From positions 1 to 55,167 of the forward strand of contig NZ_DASVTO010000061.1 in the NCBI RefSeq assembly GCF_036387535.1: DNA of 55,167 nt, written 5' to 3'. Under the pieces are notes generated by a model. The model made no database searches. It was not told where the DNA came from and was given only the letters and a program-made list of their open reading frames with translations. Shown in pieces: positions 25,315-34,056 of the stretch (its first letter is position 1; the number at the start of each line of letters is the position of its first letter). A program made the position numbers and the translations under genes. Source of the DNA: Sphingomonas_R sp036387535. Its GTDB lineage: Bacteria; Pseudomonadota; Alphaproteobacteria; Sphingomonadales; Sphingomonadaceae.

Positions 25315-26558
25315 GCCGCGACATCCCGGTAGACAGCGGTTCGCAGATCCTCGTTCACCGACAGGGTCGCAGGCGGCATGTAGTTCAGGAACACCCCACC
25401 ACGCAGCGCCCGGCGGCGATCGACCCAGCCGATCGTACCGGCGGCACCGGCCCAGCCGAACGTACCGGCCCCCGGCCCACGGAGCGAAACCCGTCCCCCC
25501 GCGCCAAACCCGCCACCATCCGGGCCGCCGAAGTCGGCGGGCAGGATGGCATTTGCGGGGAGCAGGTTCGACATGGCGAGCCGCGCGGTGGCGGGCGCCA
25601 GGATGCGGGTGCGGCCGATCGCGCCCTCGCCCAGCAGCATGAGCAGGAAGCGGTCATAATCGCGCGCGCTGGACACCAGACCGGCCCCGCCGAACGGAAA
25701 TGCGGCCGGATGCGCATAGACGCTGGTCGGTCCGGGATCGAGCGGCTTCAGCCCGTTCTTGCCCACGCCGTAGTTGGTGGCCAGCCGCGCGAGCGCTGCG
25801 GCCGGGACGGTGAAGTGCGTGTCGCGCAGCCCGAGCGGCACGAAGATGCGGGTGGCGAGGAACTGATCGAAGGGGATGCCGCTCGCGACCTCGATCACGC
25901 GGCCGAGCAGGTCGAGCCCGAGCGAATAGCGCCAGGCGGTGCCGGGATCCGTGAGTAGCGGCACCGTGGCGAGGCGATCGGCAAAGGCCGCCAGCGACGG
26001 CGCGGTGGCCGGGCCGGGATCGTTGGCGCCGACGCGCGCCGGGGTGAGGCCGAGCCGGATATAATCGTCGCGGAGCGGGCTTTCGCCATCGATATGGTAG
26101 CTGAGACCTGCGGTGTGGGTCAGCAGGTGGCGGACGGTGATCGGCGCCTTCGCCGGGCGGGTGGTGCGATCCTTGCCCGGATTGGCGAGCACGCGGAGCG
26201 TACCGAAGGCCGGCAGGAAATCGGCGATCGGCTGGTCCAGCCCGAGCTTGCCCTGTTCGATCAGCAGCATCGCGGCGATGCCGGTGATCGGCTTCGTCAT
26301 CGAATAGATGCGCCACAGGCTGTCGCCGCCGACCGCCGGCGCCGCGGGGTCGACCGCAAGCCGGCCGCGCGCGATGATGATGGGCGGAGCGAAGCCGCGA
26401 CCGATGGCGACCACCGCACCGGGCAGGCGAGCCGGCACGAAGCGATCCAGCACTGCGTTCACCGCCGGATAGGCCGGGCCGCGTGCCAGCGCAGCAGCCG
26501 GTGCGAACGTGGAGAGGCCAGCGAGCAGCGTGCGGCGATCGAGCAGCAGATCAGTCAT
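25311..26558 (-). CDS. Serine hydrolase of the beta-lactamase/esterase (class C-like) family
   Basis: This 415-residue protein starts at 26558, where its ATG overlaps the mutY stop by 4 bases. The long upstream in-frame extension is antisense-like noise inside mutY. A short N-terminus (DRRTLLAGLSTFAPAAALA) looks like a Tat-type signal. The SxxK motif is SMTK (Ser86-Lys89), with a Tyr motif as YSLGLD and a G-rich motif near the end. Such proteins are usually esterases or D-amino-acid-type peptidases, and true beta-lactamase activity cannot be claimed. It sits between two DNA/nucleotide-care genes, with no obvious functional link. Confidence 0.92.
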   Translation of the reverse strand: MTDLLLDRRTLLAGLSTFAPAAALARGPAYPAVNAVLDRFVPARLPGAVVAIGRGFAPPIIIARGRLAVDPAAPAVGGDSLWRIYSMTKPITGIAAMLLIEQGKLGLDQPIADFLPAFGTLRVLANPGKDRTTRPAKAPITVRHLLTHTAGLSYHIDGESPLRDDYIRLGLTPARVGANDPGPATAPSLAAFADRLATVPLLTDPGTAWRYSLGLDLLGRVIEVASGIPFDQFLATRIFVPLGLRDTHFTVPAAALARLATNYGVGKNGLKPLDPGPTSVYAHPAAFPFGGAGLVSSARDYDRFLLMLLGEGAIGRTRILAPATARLAMSNLLPANAILPADFGGPDGGGFGAGGRVSLRGPGAGTFGWAGAAGTIGWVDRRRALRGGVFLNYMPPATLSVNEDLRTAVYRDVAA

Positions 26559-27595
26559 CGGGGCGTCTCCAGAGCCAGGGTCGCGGCCTTTGCGAACAGG
26601 GTAGGAAGCCCCGCGGCCCGCAACGCGTCGCGCGGCCACCATGTGCCGCCCATTTCGGGTGCGATATCGCGTTCGACCACCGCGCGAAAGAGGGTGAGCG
26701 TCAGGCGGAAATGGGTGAAGGCATGAACGACCGTGCCGGGAACAGGATGCCAGTCGGCCTGGATCGGCGGCGTTTGCGCGACCGGCGCGTCGGTCCAGTC
26801 GCCCGTCGGCAGCGCGCGCATGCCGCCGAGCAGCCCACGGGGCGGGCGCCGGACCAGCAGCACGTCGGTGCCCCGTTCGACCCACCAGATCGGGCCGTGC
26901 CGTTCGGGCCTGATCGTTTTCGCGGCTTTGACGGGGAAGCGGGCGGGATCGCCGGCGCGCGCCGCGGCACAGTGCGGGCGCAGCGGACAGAGGATGCAGG
27001 CCGGCGCCCGGACGGTACAGATGCCGGAGCCGAGATCCATCATCGCCTGCGCGAAATCGCCGGCCCGCTGGTCGGGCGTGATGACATCGGTGGCGGCGCG
27101 GATCGCGGGGCGGGCGGCGGGTAACGGCGTGTCGATCGCGAACAGCCGGGCGACGACGCGTTCGACATTGGCATCGACCACCACCGCGCGCCGGCCAAAC
27201 GCGATCGCGGCGATCGCGGCGGCGGTATAGGCCCCGACGCCCGGCAGTGCGCGCAGGCCGTCCTCGGTATCCGGAAAGCGCCCGCCATGATCGGCGACAA
27301 CGGTGCGCGCGCAGGCGAGCAGGTTGCGCGCGCGTGCATAATAGCCAAGCCCCGCCCAGGCCGCCATCAGATCGGCATCGTCGACGGCGGCCAGATCCGC
27401 GACCGTCGGCCAACGCGCGGTGAAGCGGAGGAAGGCGGCGCGCACCGCGGCGACGGTCGTCTGCTGCAGCATCACTTCCGACAGCCAGACGCGGTACGGA
27501 TCGGGCGCGGCAGTGCCGGGCGCGGCGCGCCAGGGAAGGACCCGGTGGTGGACGTCATACCAGGCGAGGAGCGCCGTTGCGGCATCGACGGACAT
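26555..27595 (-). CDS. mutY: A/G-specific adenine glycosylase MutY
   Basis: This 346-residue MutY removes adenine paired with 8-oxoguanine. The catalytic Glu40 lies in SEVMLQQT. The helix-hairpin-helix is LPGVGAYTAAAIAAIAFG, followed by the catalytic Asp in VVDANVERV. The iron-sulfur cluster ligands are intact (Cys-x6-Cys-x2-Cys-x5-Cys around APACILCPLRPHC). A C-terminal MutT-like domain (from about residue 230, DVLLVRRPPRGLLGGMRALP) recognises 8-oxoG. I choose the start MSVDAATALL at 27595; the longer frame to 27940 is antisense to the dciA-like gene. It is divergent from that gene across 26 bases. Confidence 0.96.
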   Translation of the reverse strand: MSVDAATALLAWYDVHHRVLPWRAAPGTAAPDPYRVWLSEVMLQQTTVAAVRAAFLRFTARWPTVADLAAVDDADLMAAWAGLGYYARARNLLACARTVVADHGGRFPDTEDGLRALPGVGAYTAAAIAAIAFGRRAVVVDANVERVVARLFAIDTPLPAARPAIRAATDVITPDQRAGDFAQAMMDLGSGICTVRAPACILCPLRPHCAAARAGDPARFPVKAAKTIRPERHGPIWWVERGTDVLLVRRPPRGLLGGMRALPTGDWTDAPVAQTPPIQADWHPVPGTVVHAFTHFRLTLTLFRAVVERDIAPEMGGTWWPRDALRAAGLPTLFAKAATLALETPR

Positions 27596-27621
27596 GGGGT
27601 CGCTATGGCATGGAGCGCGAC

Positions 27622-28200
27622 ATGAAGGAACCGACGACGAGTCAGCCCAAGGCGAAGACCGCCGGCAAGGCTGCGGCCAGGCCCGACGTGCCGGAGCGCA
27701 AGCGCGGCGGCGCGGCGCGCGCAGTCGCGGACATGCTGCCGGATGTAGGGCGTGCGGCATTCCGGCGATTCGGATTCGTGCAATCGTCGGTCGTGACGCG
27801 CTGGCCCGAGATCGTCGGCGACCGCTATGCCGGGGTGTCCAGCCCGGAGTCGATCCGCTTTCCGCAAGGGACGCGATCGAACGGCGTGCTGACGCTGACG
27901 GTCGAGGGTGCGCATGCGGTGATGATGCAGCATGTCGCACCGGCGATCGTCGAGCGGGTCAACCGGTTCTTCGGCTACCCCGCGGTAGCGCGGATCGCGA
28001 TCCGGCAGGGCCCCGCGCACCGGCGGCGAACTCCGTCGCCGGTGCGCGGGGCGGCGCCGGTGTCGCAGGAGATCGGCGACAGCCTGCGCGCGATCGCCGA
28101 TCCCGAACTGCGCGCCTGCCTGGCCGGGCTGGCGGGTGCGCTGGCGGCGACGACGGGGCCGCCGATCCTGGATATTCCTGTCATGGGCAAGGTGCGATGA
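27622..28200 (+). CDS. DUF721/DciA-like protein
   Basis: This 192-residue basic protein carries a DUF721 domain in the middle (about 45-125: FGFVQSSVVTRWPEIVGDRYAGVSSPESI, then LTLTVEGAHAVMMQHVAPAIVERVNRFFGY). DciA proteins of this family load the replicative helicase in most bacteria that lack DnaC. The alphaproteobacterial version has this KH-like domain with flexible ends, as here. GGAG 6 bases upstream supports the ATG at 27622. The next gene's ATG overlaps its stop by 4 bases, tying it to the dsbA-like pair. Confidence 0.88.
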   Translation: MKEPTTSQPKAKTAGKAAARPDVPERKRGGAARAVADMLPDVGRAAFRRFGFVQSSVVTRWPEIVGDRYAGVSSPESIRFPQGTRSNGVLTLTVEGAHAVMMQHVAPAIVERVNRFFGYPAVARIAIRQGPAHRRRTPSPVRGAAPVSQEIGDSLRAIADPELRACLAGLAGALAATTGPPILDIPVMGKVR

Positions 28201-28895
28201 CGATGATGCGGTATGTGGCAGCGGTGATGGCGGTAACGTTGGCGGCGGCGGGGGGTGCGCAGGCAGCGCCGGCGCGCGCTGTCGACTGGACCAAGACGAT
28301 CGCGACCACCCCGGCGGGCGCCTATGTGATGGGCAATCCGCGCGCCAAGGTGAAGCTTGTCGAGTATCTGTCGCTCAGCTGTTCGCACTGTGCGGCGTTC
28401 GCCGCGGAAGGGCTGCCGACGCTGAAGCGGGCCTATATCGCCCGGGGGCTGGTCAGCCTGGAGGTGCGCAACGCCGTACGCGACGGTTTCGATTTTGCCG
28501 GCGTGATGCTGAGCCGGTGCGCCGGCCCGGCAGGCTATTTTCCGGCGAGCGAGCAGATCCTGGCGACGCAGCCCGTGTGGATGCCGAAGGCGCAGGCGTT
28601 TTTCGAAGCGCAGCAGGGCCTGCCCCAGCCCGGCAGCGAAGCCGAAGCCGTGCGACGGATGGCGACAGCCGCAGGGTTCGACCAGATGATGCAGGCACGC
28701 GGCCTGACGCCCGCGCGCGTCACGGCGTGCATGGCCGATCCAAAACAGACCGCGATCGTGACCGCAATGACCGCGGAGGCGTTCAACACCCGCAAGATTC
28801 CGGGTACGCCGACCTTCCTGATCAACGGCGTGATGGCGCCGGAGACCGCCACCTGGGCGACGTTGCAGCCGAAACTGGCCGCCGCGCTGCGCTGA
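28197..28895 (+). CDS. DsbA-family thioredoxin-fold protein, periplasmic (1)
   Basis: This 232-residue protein has a cleavable signal peptide ending near AQAAP. The thioredoxin fold contains the active site CSHC (Cys62-Cys65) in LSLSCSHCAAF, and the cis-proline loop reads IPGTPTFLING. This is the DsbA/BdbD-like group (thioredoxin_4) that oxidises or handles disulfides in the periplasm. Its ATG overlaps the dciA-like stop by 4 bases. A second homologue follows 26 bases later, so this is a tandem duplicated pair. Confidence 0.92.
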   Translation: MTMMRYVAAVMAVTLAAAGGAQAAPARAVDWTKTIATTPAGAYVMGNPRAKVKLVEYLSLSCSHCAAFAAEGLPTLKRAYIARGLVSLEVRNAVRDGFDFAGVMLSRCAGPAGYFPASEQILATQPVWMPKAQAFFEAQQGLPQPGSEAEAVRRMATAAGFDQMMQARGLTPARVTACMADPKQTAIVTAMTAEAFNTRKIPGTPTFLINGVMAPETATWATLQPKLAAALR

Positions 28896-28921
28896 TTTCC
28901 CTTATCGGAGACGATTTCGAC

Positions 28922-29680
28922 ATGAACAGCCGGACCCTATTGATGCTTGGCCTTTCCACGCTGGCGCTGGCCGGGTGCGGCGACAAGACCGCGGAGAATG
29001 GCAGCGCCGCCGTGGTGACCGCGCCGGCCAGCCCCGTGGCCGCGACGCCGCCGCCCGCGGGTTCGGACTGGACCCAGGTGGTCAGCAAGACGCCGGATGG
29101 CGGGTTCCGGATGGGCAACCCCGACGCGCCGGTCAAGCTGGTCGAATATGGTGCGCTCAGCTGTTCGCATTGCGCCGTGTTCGAGAAGGAGGGGCTGCCG
29201 GAACTGCAGACGCAGTTCATCGCACCGGGCAAGGTCAGCTATGAGTTCCGCAACTACATGCTCAACGTGCTGGACGTGCCGGCGGCGTTGCTGACCCGGT
29301 GTCGCGGCGCGGAACCCTTTTTCAAGCTGAGCGAGCAGATGTTCGCCAATCAGGCGATGCTGTTCGACGGGGTGAAGGGCATGACCGAGGCGGAGCAGGC
29401 GCAGATGCAGGCCCTGCCGCCCGAGACGCAGTTTCTGGCATGGGGCAAGAAGCTGAAGCTGATCGACTTCTTCCGCGTGCGCGGCGTGCCCGAAGCGCAG
29501 GCGACCGCGTGTCTGACCGACAAGGCGGCGATCGACGAGCTGGGCAAGATGAGCGCGCGCGCGACCAGCGAGTTCAACCTGCAGGGGACACCGACCTTCC
29601 TGATCGGCAACAAGCCCGTGCCGGACGTGGCCGCCTGGGAAGGGTTGAAGCCGATCCTGACCACCGCCGTCGGCGGATAA
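28922..29680 (+). CDS. DsbA-family thioredoxin-fold lipoprotein (2)
   Basis: This 252-residue paralogue of the preceding gene has a lipoprotein signal: the lipobox LALAGC places the lipidated Cys at residue 19. A Pro/Ala-rich spacer of about 25 residues leads to the thioredoxin domain with CSHC (Cys81-Cys84) and the cis-Pro loop LQGTPTFLIG. It is thus predicted to be membrane-tethered, while its partner is soluble. The two probably divide disulfide work between compartments or substrates. smc begins 27 bases downstream on the same strand. Confidence 0.92.
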   Translation: MNSRTLLMLGLSTLALAGCGDKTAENGSAAVVTAPASPVAATPPPAGSDWTQVVSKTPDGGFRMGNPDAPVKLVEYGALSCSHCAVFEKEGLPELQTQFIAPGKVSYEFRNYMLNVLDVPAALLTRCRGAEPFFKLSEQMFANQAMLFDGVKGMTEAEQAQMQALPPETQFLAWGKKLKLIDFFRVRGVPEAQATACLTDKAAIDELGKMSARATSEFNLQGTPTFLIGNKPVPDVAAWEGLKPILTTAVGG

Positions 29681-29707
29681 GCCACCGCGACCGGGGGCGG
29701 GGCGGCC

Positions 29708-32700
29708 ATGCAGATCGGTACGCTCCGCCTGGTCGGGTTCAAGAGCTTCGTCGAGCCGGCGGAGCTGACCATCGCGCCCGGGCTGACCGGGATTGTCGGG
29801 CCGAACGGGTGCGGCAAATCCAACCTGCTGGAAGCGATGCGCTGGGCGATGGGCGAATCCAGCCCACGGTCCTTGCGCGGCTCGGGGATGGACGACGTCA
29901 TCTTTGCGGGCACCACCATCCGCCCGCCGCGCGACTTTGCCGAGGTCATGATCCGGGCGGAGCGCGCCGGCGACGGTGATACGATCGAGATCGTCCGCCG
30001 GATCGAACGTGGCGCGGGGAGCGCGTACCGGATCGACGGCCGTGACGTCCGGCAGAAGGATGTCGCGCTGCTGTTTGCGGATGCGGCGACGGGGGCGCAT
30101 TCGCCGGCGCTGGTCAGCCAGAACCGGATCAGCGCGGTCATTTCCGCAAAGCCTGCGGAACGGCGGCAGATGCTGGAGGAAGCGGCCGGCATCGCCGGGC
30201 TGCATGTCCGCCGGCGCGATGCCGAGCAGAAATTGCGTGCCACCGAGGGTAATCTGGAGCAGCTGGGCGCGCTGCTGAGCGAGCTGGAGGCGCGGGCCGC
30301 GACGCTGCGGCGGCAGGCCCGGGCGGCGGACCGGTACCGCGCGCTGAGCGCCGAGATCCGTATGGCGGAGGCGCGGCTGATCTGGGCCCGGTGGCGCGAT
30401 GCGAAGGCGGCGGCCGATGCCGCGCATGCCGCCGCCCGGATCGCGGAGGCGGCCGTGGCAGATGCCGCGGAAACGCAGCGACAGGCCGCGCTGGCGCAGG
30501 CGCGCGCGCTGGCGCAGGCGACCGAGGCCCGGGGTGCGCGCGAGGCGGCGCGCGGCGTTGTCGGAGGATTGCGCCAGCGGGTGGCGACGACGGCCGCCGA
30601 ACGCGACCGGGCGCTGCACCGGGTGGCGGAACTGGACCGTGCGCGGGCGCAGATTGCGGGCGATCTGGCGCGTGAGGATCGGCTGGGCGTGGATGCGTCT
30701 GAAGCGCTGGCGGCGCTGGGCGCCGAGGACCGGGCGCTGGCCGACGCGCTGGCACGGGCGATGGCGGCACAACCCGCGCAGGATGCGGGGTTGCAGGCGG
30801 TGGAGAATGGCGCGCGCGACGCCGAACTGACGCTGGCGCAGGTGCAGGCGCGGCAGGCGACCGAGCTTGCCGATATCCGCGTCGCCAATGCGGCATGGAG
30901 CGCGGCGCGCGAGCGGCTGCGCCGCGCGGAGGCGGATCAGGCGGCGGTGACGCGCGACGGCACCCGGCTGGGCGAGGTCGCCCCGCTGCAGGCCGCGCGC
31001 GACGCCGCGGGGCGGGCGGCGGTCGCGGCACTGGCGGCGCGCGATCTGGCGGCGGCGGAGATCGCGGGCGGCGAACAGGCGCGCGATGCGGCGGCGCAAG
31101 CGCGCGATGCGGCGGAAGCGCAGCGATCGGCGGCCGCGGCGGCGCTGGCGGCGCTGACGGCCGAGGCGGGGGCGATCGACCGGGCGCTGGGCGCGACCGC
31201 GGCGCAGGGTGACCGGGCGCTGGCGCGGTTGCGCGTGGCGCCGGGATATGAACGCGCGTTGGCGGCGGCACTGGGCGACGATCTGGACGCGGTGATCGGG
31301 ATCGGACCGCGCGCATGGACGGGTGGCGGGGCGGCAACGGGCGACCCCGCCCTGCCACCGGGGGTGGAGCCGTTGGCGGACCGGGTGGCGGGGCCGGTGG
31401 AACTGGCGCGGCGGCTGGCGCAGGTCGGCGTGGTGATGGCGGATGACGGCGCGGCGGTGCTGGCTGTCGGGCAGCGGCTGGTGACGCGCGACGGGCGGCT
31501 GCGGCGCTGGGACGGGTATGTCGCGGCAGATGTCGGAGCGGCGGCGGCCGAGCGGCTGGTGCGCGTCAACCGGCGCGCGGCGCTGGCGGAGCAGATACCG
31601 CCGGCGCAGGCGGCAGTGGCGGCCGCGAATGACGATATGGCGGGTGCGGTGGCGGCGCTGGCGGTAGCGCGCGACCGGATCGAGCGGGGCCGACGGGGAC
31701 AGGCGGAGGCGGAGGACGCCGGCCGGCGCGCGCGCCGCGACGAGGATCAGGCCGCTGCGGCGATCGATCGGCTGACCGCGGACCGTGCCGCGTTGGCCGT
31801 GCGGGCGGCGCGGATGGCGGCGGACGTGGAAACCGCGCGCGATGCGGTGCAGGCGGCGGCCGACGCGGTGGCGGGGGTGCCCGACGGTGAAACGACCCGG
31901 ATCGCGGTGGATGCGGCGCGGGCCGCGGCCGTGGTGGCGCGCGATGCCGTGGCCGCCGCGCGTGCACGCGCGGCGGCGGCTGCCGCCGGCATTGCCGCCG
32001 ACCGGCGGCGGCAGGACGTGGTCAGGGCGGACATGCGCAGCTGGCGGGCGCGGGCGGGGGACGCGGCGCGGCGGATCGACGAGATGACGCGCCGCGCCGC
32101 GACGCTGGCGGATGAAGCCGCGACGTTGGCCGGGATCCCCGAACAGCTGGCCGACGCGATCGCGCAGCAGCAGGGCGCGGCCCGCGCCGCCGGTGATGCC
32201 GCCGATCGTGCCGAGCGGCTGGAGCGGGACGCAGAGGCGGAACGGGCGCGGGCGGACCTGGCGGCGGCCGCCGGGACCGAAGCGCTGGCGACGGCGCGCG
32301 AGCAGCGGGCCGGAGCGGTGGCGCGGGCGGAGGCGGAAGATCTGCGCCGGGTGGAAATGGGCCGGGTATCGGGGGAACGATTCGCATGTCCCGCGGCGGT
32401 GTTGCCGGAACGCGTGATGTTCGATCCGGCGGCGGTGCGAACGGTGGCCGACGAGTCAAAAGCGCTGGAACGCGCGAGCGCGGACCGCGAGCGGATCGGC
32501 CCGGTCAACCTGGTCGCGGCGACCGAGCTGGCCGAAGCGGAGGGGGCGGGGCGCACCCTGGCGGCGGAGCGTGACGAGCTGGCGCAGGCGGTGCAGGCGC
32601 TGCGCGGATCGATCGGACAGCTGAACCGCGAAGGCCGGGCCCGGTTGCAGGCGGCGTTCGAGGCCGTGGACGGCCATTTCCGACGACTGTTCACCACCCT

Positions 32701-33121
32701 GTTCGGCGGGGGCGAGGCGCATCTGGCGTTCGTCGATTCGGACGATCCGCTGGAGGCGGGGCTGGAGATCATGGCGCAGCCGCCCGGCAAGCGGCTGGCG
32801 ACGTTGACGCTGCTGTCCGGCGGGGAACAGGCGCTGACGGCGGTGGCGTTGATCTTCGCGCTGTTCCTGACCAATCCGGCGCCGATCTGCGTGCTGGACG
32901 AGGTGGATGCACCGCTGGACGATGCGAACATCGAGCGGTTCTGCGACCTGCTCGACCGGATGACGGCGGAAACCGAGACCCGGTATCTGATCGTGACGCA
33001 CAATGCCGTGACGATGGCGCGCATGCACCGGCTGTTCGGGGTCACGATGGTCGAGCGGGGGGTGAGCCGGCTGGTGTCGGTCGACTTGGGCGCCGCCGAG
33101 ACATTGCTGGCGGAGGCGTGA
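29708..33121 (+). CDS. smc: Chromosome segregation protein SMC
   Basis: This 1137-residue SMC ATPase compacts and segregates the chromosome. The N-terminal head has a Walker A motif at residues 31-39 (GPNGCGKSN). Two long, very Ala/Arg-rich coiled coils (about 165-450 and 600-930) flank a hinge near 470-580. The C-terminal head has the ABC signature LLSGGEQALTAVALIF and Walker B ICVLDEVDAPLDD. The coiled coils have extreme GC content, which creates many long false frames on both strands. It follows the dsbA-like pair, a gene order that I recall as usual in sphingomonads. Partner genes scpA and scpB are not in the window. Confidence 0.97.
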   Translation: MQIGTLRLVGFKSFVEPAELTIAPGLTGIVGPNGCGKSNLLEAMRWAMGESSPRSLRGSGMDDVIFAGTTIRPPRDFAEVMIRAERAGDGDTIEIVRRIERGAGSAYRIDGRDVRQKDVALLFADAATGAHSPALVSQNRISAVISAKPAERRQMLEEAAGIAGLHVRRRDAEQKLRATEGNLEQLGALLSELEARAATLRRQARAADRYRALSAEIRMAEARLIWARWRDAKAAADAAHAAARIAEAAVADAAETQRQAALAQARALAQATEARGAREAARGVVGGLRQRVATTAAERDRALHRVAELDRARAQIAGDLAREDRLGVDASEALAALGAEDRALADALARAMAAQPAQDAGLQAVENGARDAELTLAQVQARQATELADIRVANAAWSAARERLRRAEADQAAVTRDGTRLGEVAPLQAARDAAGRAAVAALAARDLAAAEIAGGEQARDAAAQARDAAEAQRSAAAAALAALTAEAGAIDRALGATAAQGDRALARLRVAPGYERALAAALGDDLDAVIGIGPRAWTGGGAATGDPALPPGVEPLADRVAGPVELARRLAQVGVVMADDGAAVLAVGQRLVTRDGRLRRWDGYVAADVGAAAAERLVRVNRRAALAEQIPPAQAAVAAANDDMAGAVAALAVARDRIERGRRGQAEAEDAGRRARRDEDQAAAAIDRLTADRAALAVRAARMAADVETARDAVQAAADAVAGVPDGETTRIAVDAARAAAVVARDAVAAARARAAAAAAGIAADRRRQDVVRADMRSWRARAGDAARRIDEMTRRAATLADEAATLAGIPEQLADAIAQQQGAARAAGDAADRAERLERDAEAERARADLAAAAGTEALATAREQRAGAVARAEAEDLRRVEMGRVSGERFACPAAVLPERVMFDPAAVRTVADESKALERASADRERIGPVNLVAATELAEAEGAGRTLAAERDELAQAVQALRGSIGQLNREGRARLQAAFEAVDGHFRRLFTTLFGGGEAHLAFVDSDDPLEAGLEIMAQPPGKRLATLTLLSGGEQALTAVALIFALFLTNPAPICVLDEVDAPLDDANIERFCDLLDRMTAETETRYLIVTHNAVTMARMHRLFGVTMVERGVSRLVSVDLGAAETLLAEA

Positions 33122-33193
33122 GCGGGACGGGGCGAAGCGTGCATCCTTGGCGCGTGCCGGTCGTTCCCCCGCCGATGATATCCGGAGAGCGCG

Positions 33194-34012
33194 ATGACCG
33201 ACCAGCCAAGCCTGACCCTGAACGACGGCCACAACATGCCCCAGATCGGGCTGGGCGTGTACCAGATCCCGGATGACGATACGGCGCGGGTGGTGCAGGC
33301 TGCGATCGATGCCGGGTACCGTGCGGTCGATACGGCGGCGCTGTACGGGAATGAGGCCGGCACCGGAGCAGGTATCCGCGCGCGGACCGAGACGATCTTT
33401 GTCACGTCCAAATTGTGGCGCGACGATTTCGGCTATGATGCCGCCCTTCGCGGGTTCGATCGCAGTTTCGAAAAACTGGGGCTGGAGTGGATCGACCTGT
33501 TCCTGTTGCACTGGCCGTTCGTGGAACTGGACCAATTCGTCGAAAGCTGGCGCGCGCTGGTGCGGTTGCAACAGGACGGACGGGTGCGATCGATCGGGGT
33601 GTCCAACTTCACCATCGATCATCTGGAACGCATCATCCATGATACCGGCGTGGTGCCGGCCGTGAACCAGATCGAGCTGCATCCGAGTTTCCAGCAGGTC
33701 GAGCTGCGCGCGTTTCATGACGAAAACCGGATCGTGACCACCAGCTGGAGCCCGCTGGGTCAGGGTGCGGCGCTGGAGGAGCCGGTGCTGGCGCGGATCG
33801 CGGAGAAACATGGCAAGAGCCCGGCGCAGGTGGTGCTCCGCTGGCACATCGAATCCGGCCTCTCGGTGATCCCGAAATCGACCCGGCCGGAGCGGCTGGC
33901 GGAGAATATCGCGATCTTCGACTTCGCGCTGGACGCGGAAGACCATGCCGCGATCGGGACACTGGACCGGCGCGACGGGCGGATCGGGCCAGACCCGCGG
34001 ACGATGGCCTGA
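33194..34012 (+). CDS. Aldo/keto reductase (2,5-diketo-D-gluconate reductase-like)
   Basis: This 272-residue AKR barrel has the family tetrad: Asp46 and Tyr51 in RAVDTAALYGNE, Lys73 in FVTSKLW and His106 in FLLHWP. The C-terminal NADPH-binding stretch SVIPKSTRPERLAENIAIFDF is conserved. It reduces small aldehydes or keto-sugars with NADPH; the actual substrate is not readable. GGAG lies 9 bases before the ATG. The gene stands alone between smc and the converging UdgX-fusion gene. Confidence 0.95.
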   Translation: MTDQPSLTLNDGHNMPQIGLGVYQIPDDDTARVVQAAIDAGYRAVDTAALYGNEAGTGAGIRARTETIFVTSKLWRDDFGYDAALRGFDRSFEKLGLEWIDLFLLHWPFVELDQFVESWRALVRLQQDGRVRSIGVSNFTIDHLERIIHDTGVVPAVNQIELHPSFQQVELRAFHDENRIVTTSWSPLGQGAALEEPVLARIAEKHGKSPAQVVLRWHIESGLSVIPKSTRPERLAENIAIFDFALDAEDHAAIGTLDRRDGRIGPDPRTMA

Positions 34013-34025
34013 CCCGTGCCGCCGA

Positions 34026-34054
34026 CCTCACCCCTCGCCCGACAGGGGATGAGG
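34026..34054. terminator. Hairpin between convergent AKR and UdgX genes
   Basis: CCTCACCCCT (34026-34035) pairs with AGGGG (34044-34048) and TGAGG (34050-34054), leaving one bulged A. The hairpin fills most of the 44-base gap between two convergent stops, as expected for a shared transcription end. No T-run is present. Confidence 0.55.
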
Positions 34055-34056
34055 GT

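Noticed and set aside
25311..26558. True beta-lactamase (antibiotic resistance) for the serine hydrolase
   Set aside because: The SxxK motif alone is shared with esterases and peptidases. The Tyr motif is not the YxN of class C enzymes, and the gene sits in a housekeeping operon.
28937..33411. Several long minus-strand frames opposite smc and the dsbA-like genes
   Set aside because: The smc coiled coils have extreme GC content, which removes stop codons from other frames. The translations are low-complexity Ala/Arg/Pro/Ser.
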